Below, one piece after another: positions 63,808-64,000 of a stretch of DNA of 64,000 nucleotides. The notes beneath the pieces were generated by a model. The model did not search any database and was not told the DNA's origin. It saw only the letters and a program-made list of their open reading frames with translations. The DNA is from Thalassotalea sp. 42_200_T64. Lineage in GTDB: Bacteria > Pseudomonadota > Gammaproteobacteria > Enterobacterales > Alteromonadaceae. Location: positions 1 through 64,000 of the forward strand of contig MABC01000074.1 in assembly GCA_002162925.1 (NCBI GenBank), read 5' to 3'. The position numbers were made by a program, and so were the translations under genes. Each line of letters opens with the position of its first letter. Position 1 is the stretch's first letter.

Positions 63808-64000
63808 ATGTTGAGTTTTGTACGAATACTCTTGGTATCGATGATATTTTTATTATCCTTAGCCGAGCCGGTCAATGCACAACTAGACAATGTTCAGCAA
63901 CGATTGGCGAAAATTGAAAAAATAGAAGATAAGTCTGTTGTTATCGAGCAAGCCCAGCAATTAATCTCGGATTCATTTCTCACCAGCAAACAACATCTGT
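63808..64000 (+). CDS. Secreted protein, N-terminal part cut by the window end
   Basis: Open from ATG 63808, with AGGG four to seven bases upstream, to the window end (64 codons). Signal peptide LSFVRILLVSMIFLLSLAEPVNA, then QLDNVQQRLAKIEKIEDKSVVIEQAQQLI, a helical, possibly TPR-type, start. Many periplasmic TPR-GGDEF sensors in this group begin like this, but nothing conclusive is visible. Confidence 0.6.
   Translation, partial: MLSFVRILLVSMIFLLSLAEPVNAQLDNVQQRLAKIEKIEDKSVVIEQAQQLISDSFLTSKQHL

Overview
The window reads as chromosome of a marine gammaproteobacterium of the order Alteromonadales, most likely Colwelliaceae (Colwellia/Thalassotalea type). The grounds are moderate-to-low G+C, the gene set (TrhP and RlhA U32 proteins, RdgC, EttA, a DUF3450-type TonB system, a MipA/OmpV-DUF3019-two-component set) and several dispersed palindromic repeats of the kind common in that group. 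This placement is inference; no 16S sequence is present.

Layout. 0-8.6 kb: the 3' end of a 5S rRNA gene with its terminator, a DEDDh exonuclease, a POT peptide transporter, two tandem UspE-like stress proteins (one behind an FNR-like site), a beta-CASP RNase-like protein, galU, and a REP-associated transposase whose catalytic residues look lost. 8.6-15.5 kb: a gene-poor stretch, then two tiny membrane-protein genes, an HlyD adaptor and a C39-peptidase ABC exporter, followed by a secreted protein built of repeated K/E-G-K-C-G motifs (HvfA-like, a family of post-translationally modified copper-binding peptides) with no modification enzymes nearby.

15.9-36.4 kb: a phosphate-starvation region. 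pstS, a porin, phoB/phoR, a large duplicated-domain lipoprotein, a TonB-dependent receptor and a six-gene TonB/ExbB/ExbD operon. PhoB-type boxes (7-4-7 pattern) can be read in front of pstS, the porin, phoB, the lipoprotein and, more weakly, the TonB operon, which suggests one PhoB-controlled outer-membrane uptake programme. Housekeeping genes sit in the middle (rdgC, trhP, a YfhL ferredoxin, a GDT1 transporter).

36.4-47.5 kb: M13 peptidase, crotonase, ettA (its stop codon touches a 10 x 7 bp tandem repeat), a dead Phd/ParE toxin-antitoxin remnant, a GST, rlhA, and a CHASE-GGDEF diguanylate cyclase whose segment is bracketed by an exact 32 bp direct repeat.

47.5-56.4 kb: a decay zone. A large lipoprotein gene carries a frameshift, and a complete galactose operon (galT, galK, sodium/sugar symporter, galM) is wrecked by many indels, in-frame stop codons and a deletion, while its divergent LacI-type regulator and operator are intact. 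56.5-64 kb: MipA/OmpV, DUF3019, response regulator and sensor kinase in one operon; two adjacent inverted-repeat elements; a TPP-dependent 2-keto acid decarboxylase; a LysE exporter divergent from an Lrp/AsnC regulator; and the start of a secreted protein cut by the window edge.
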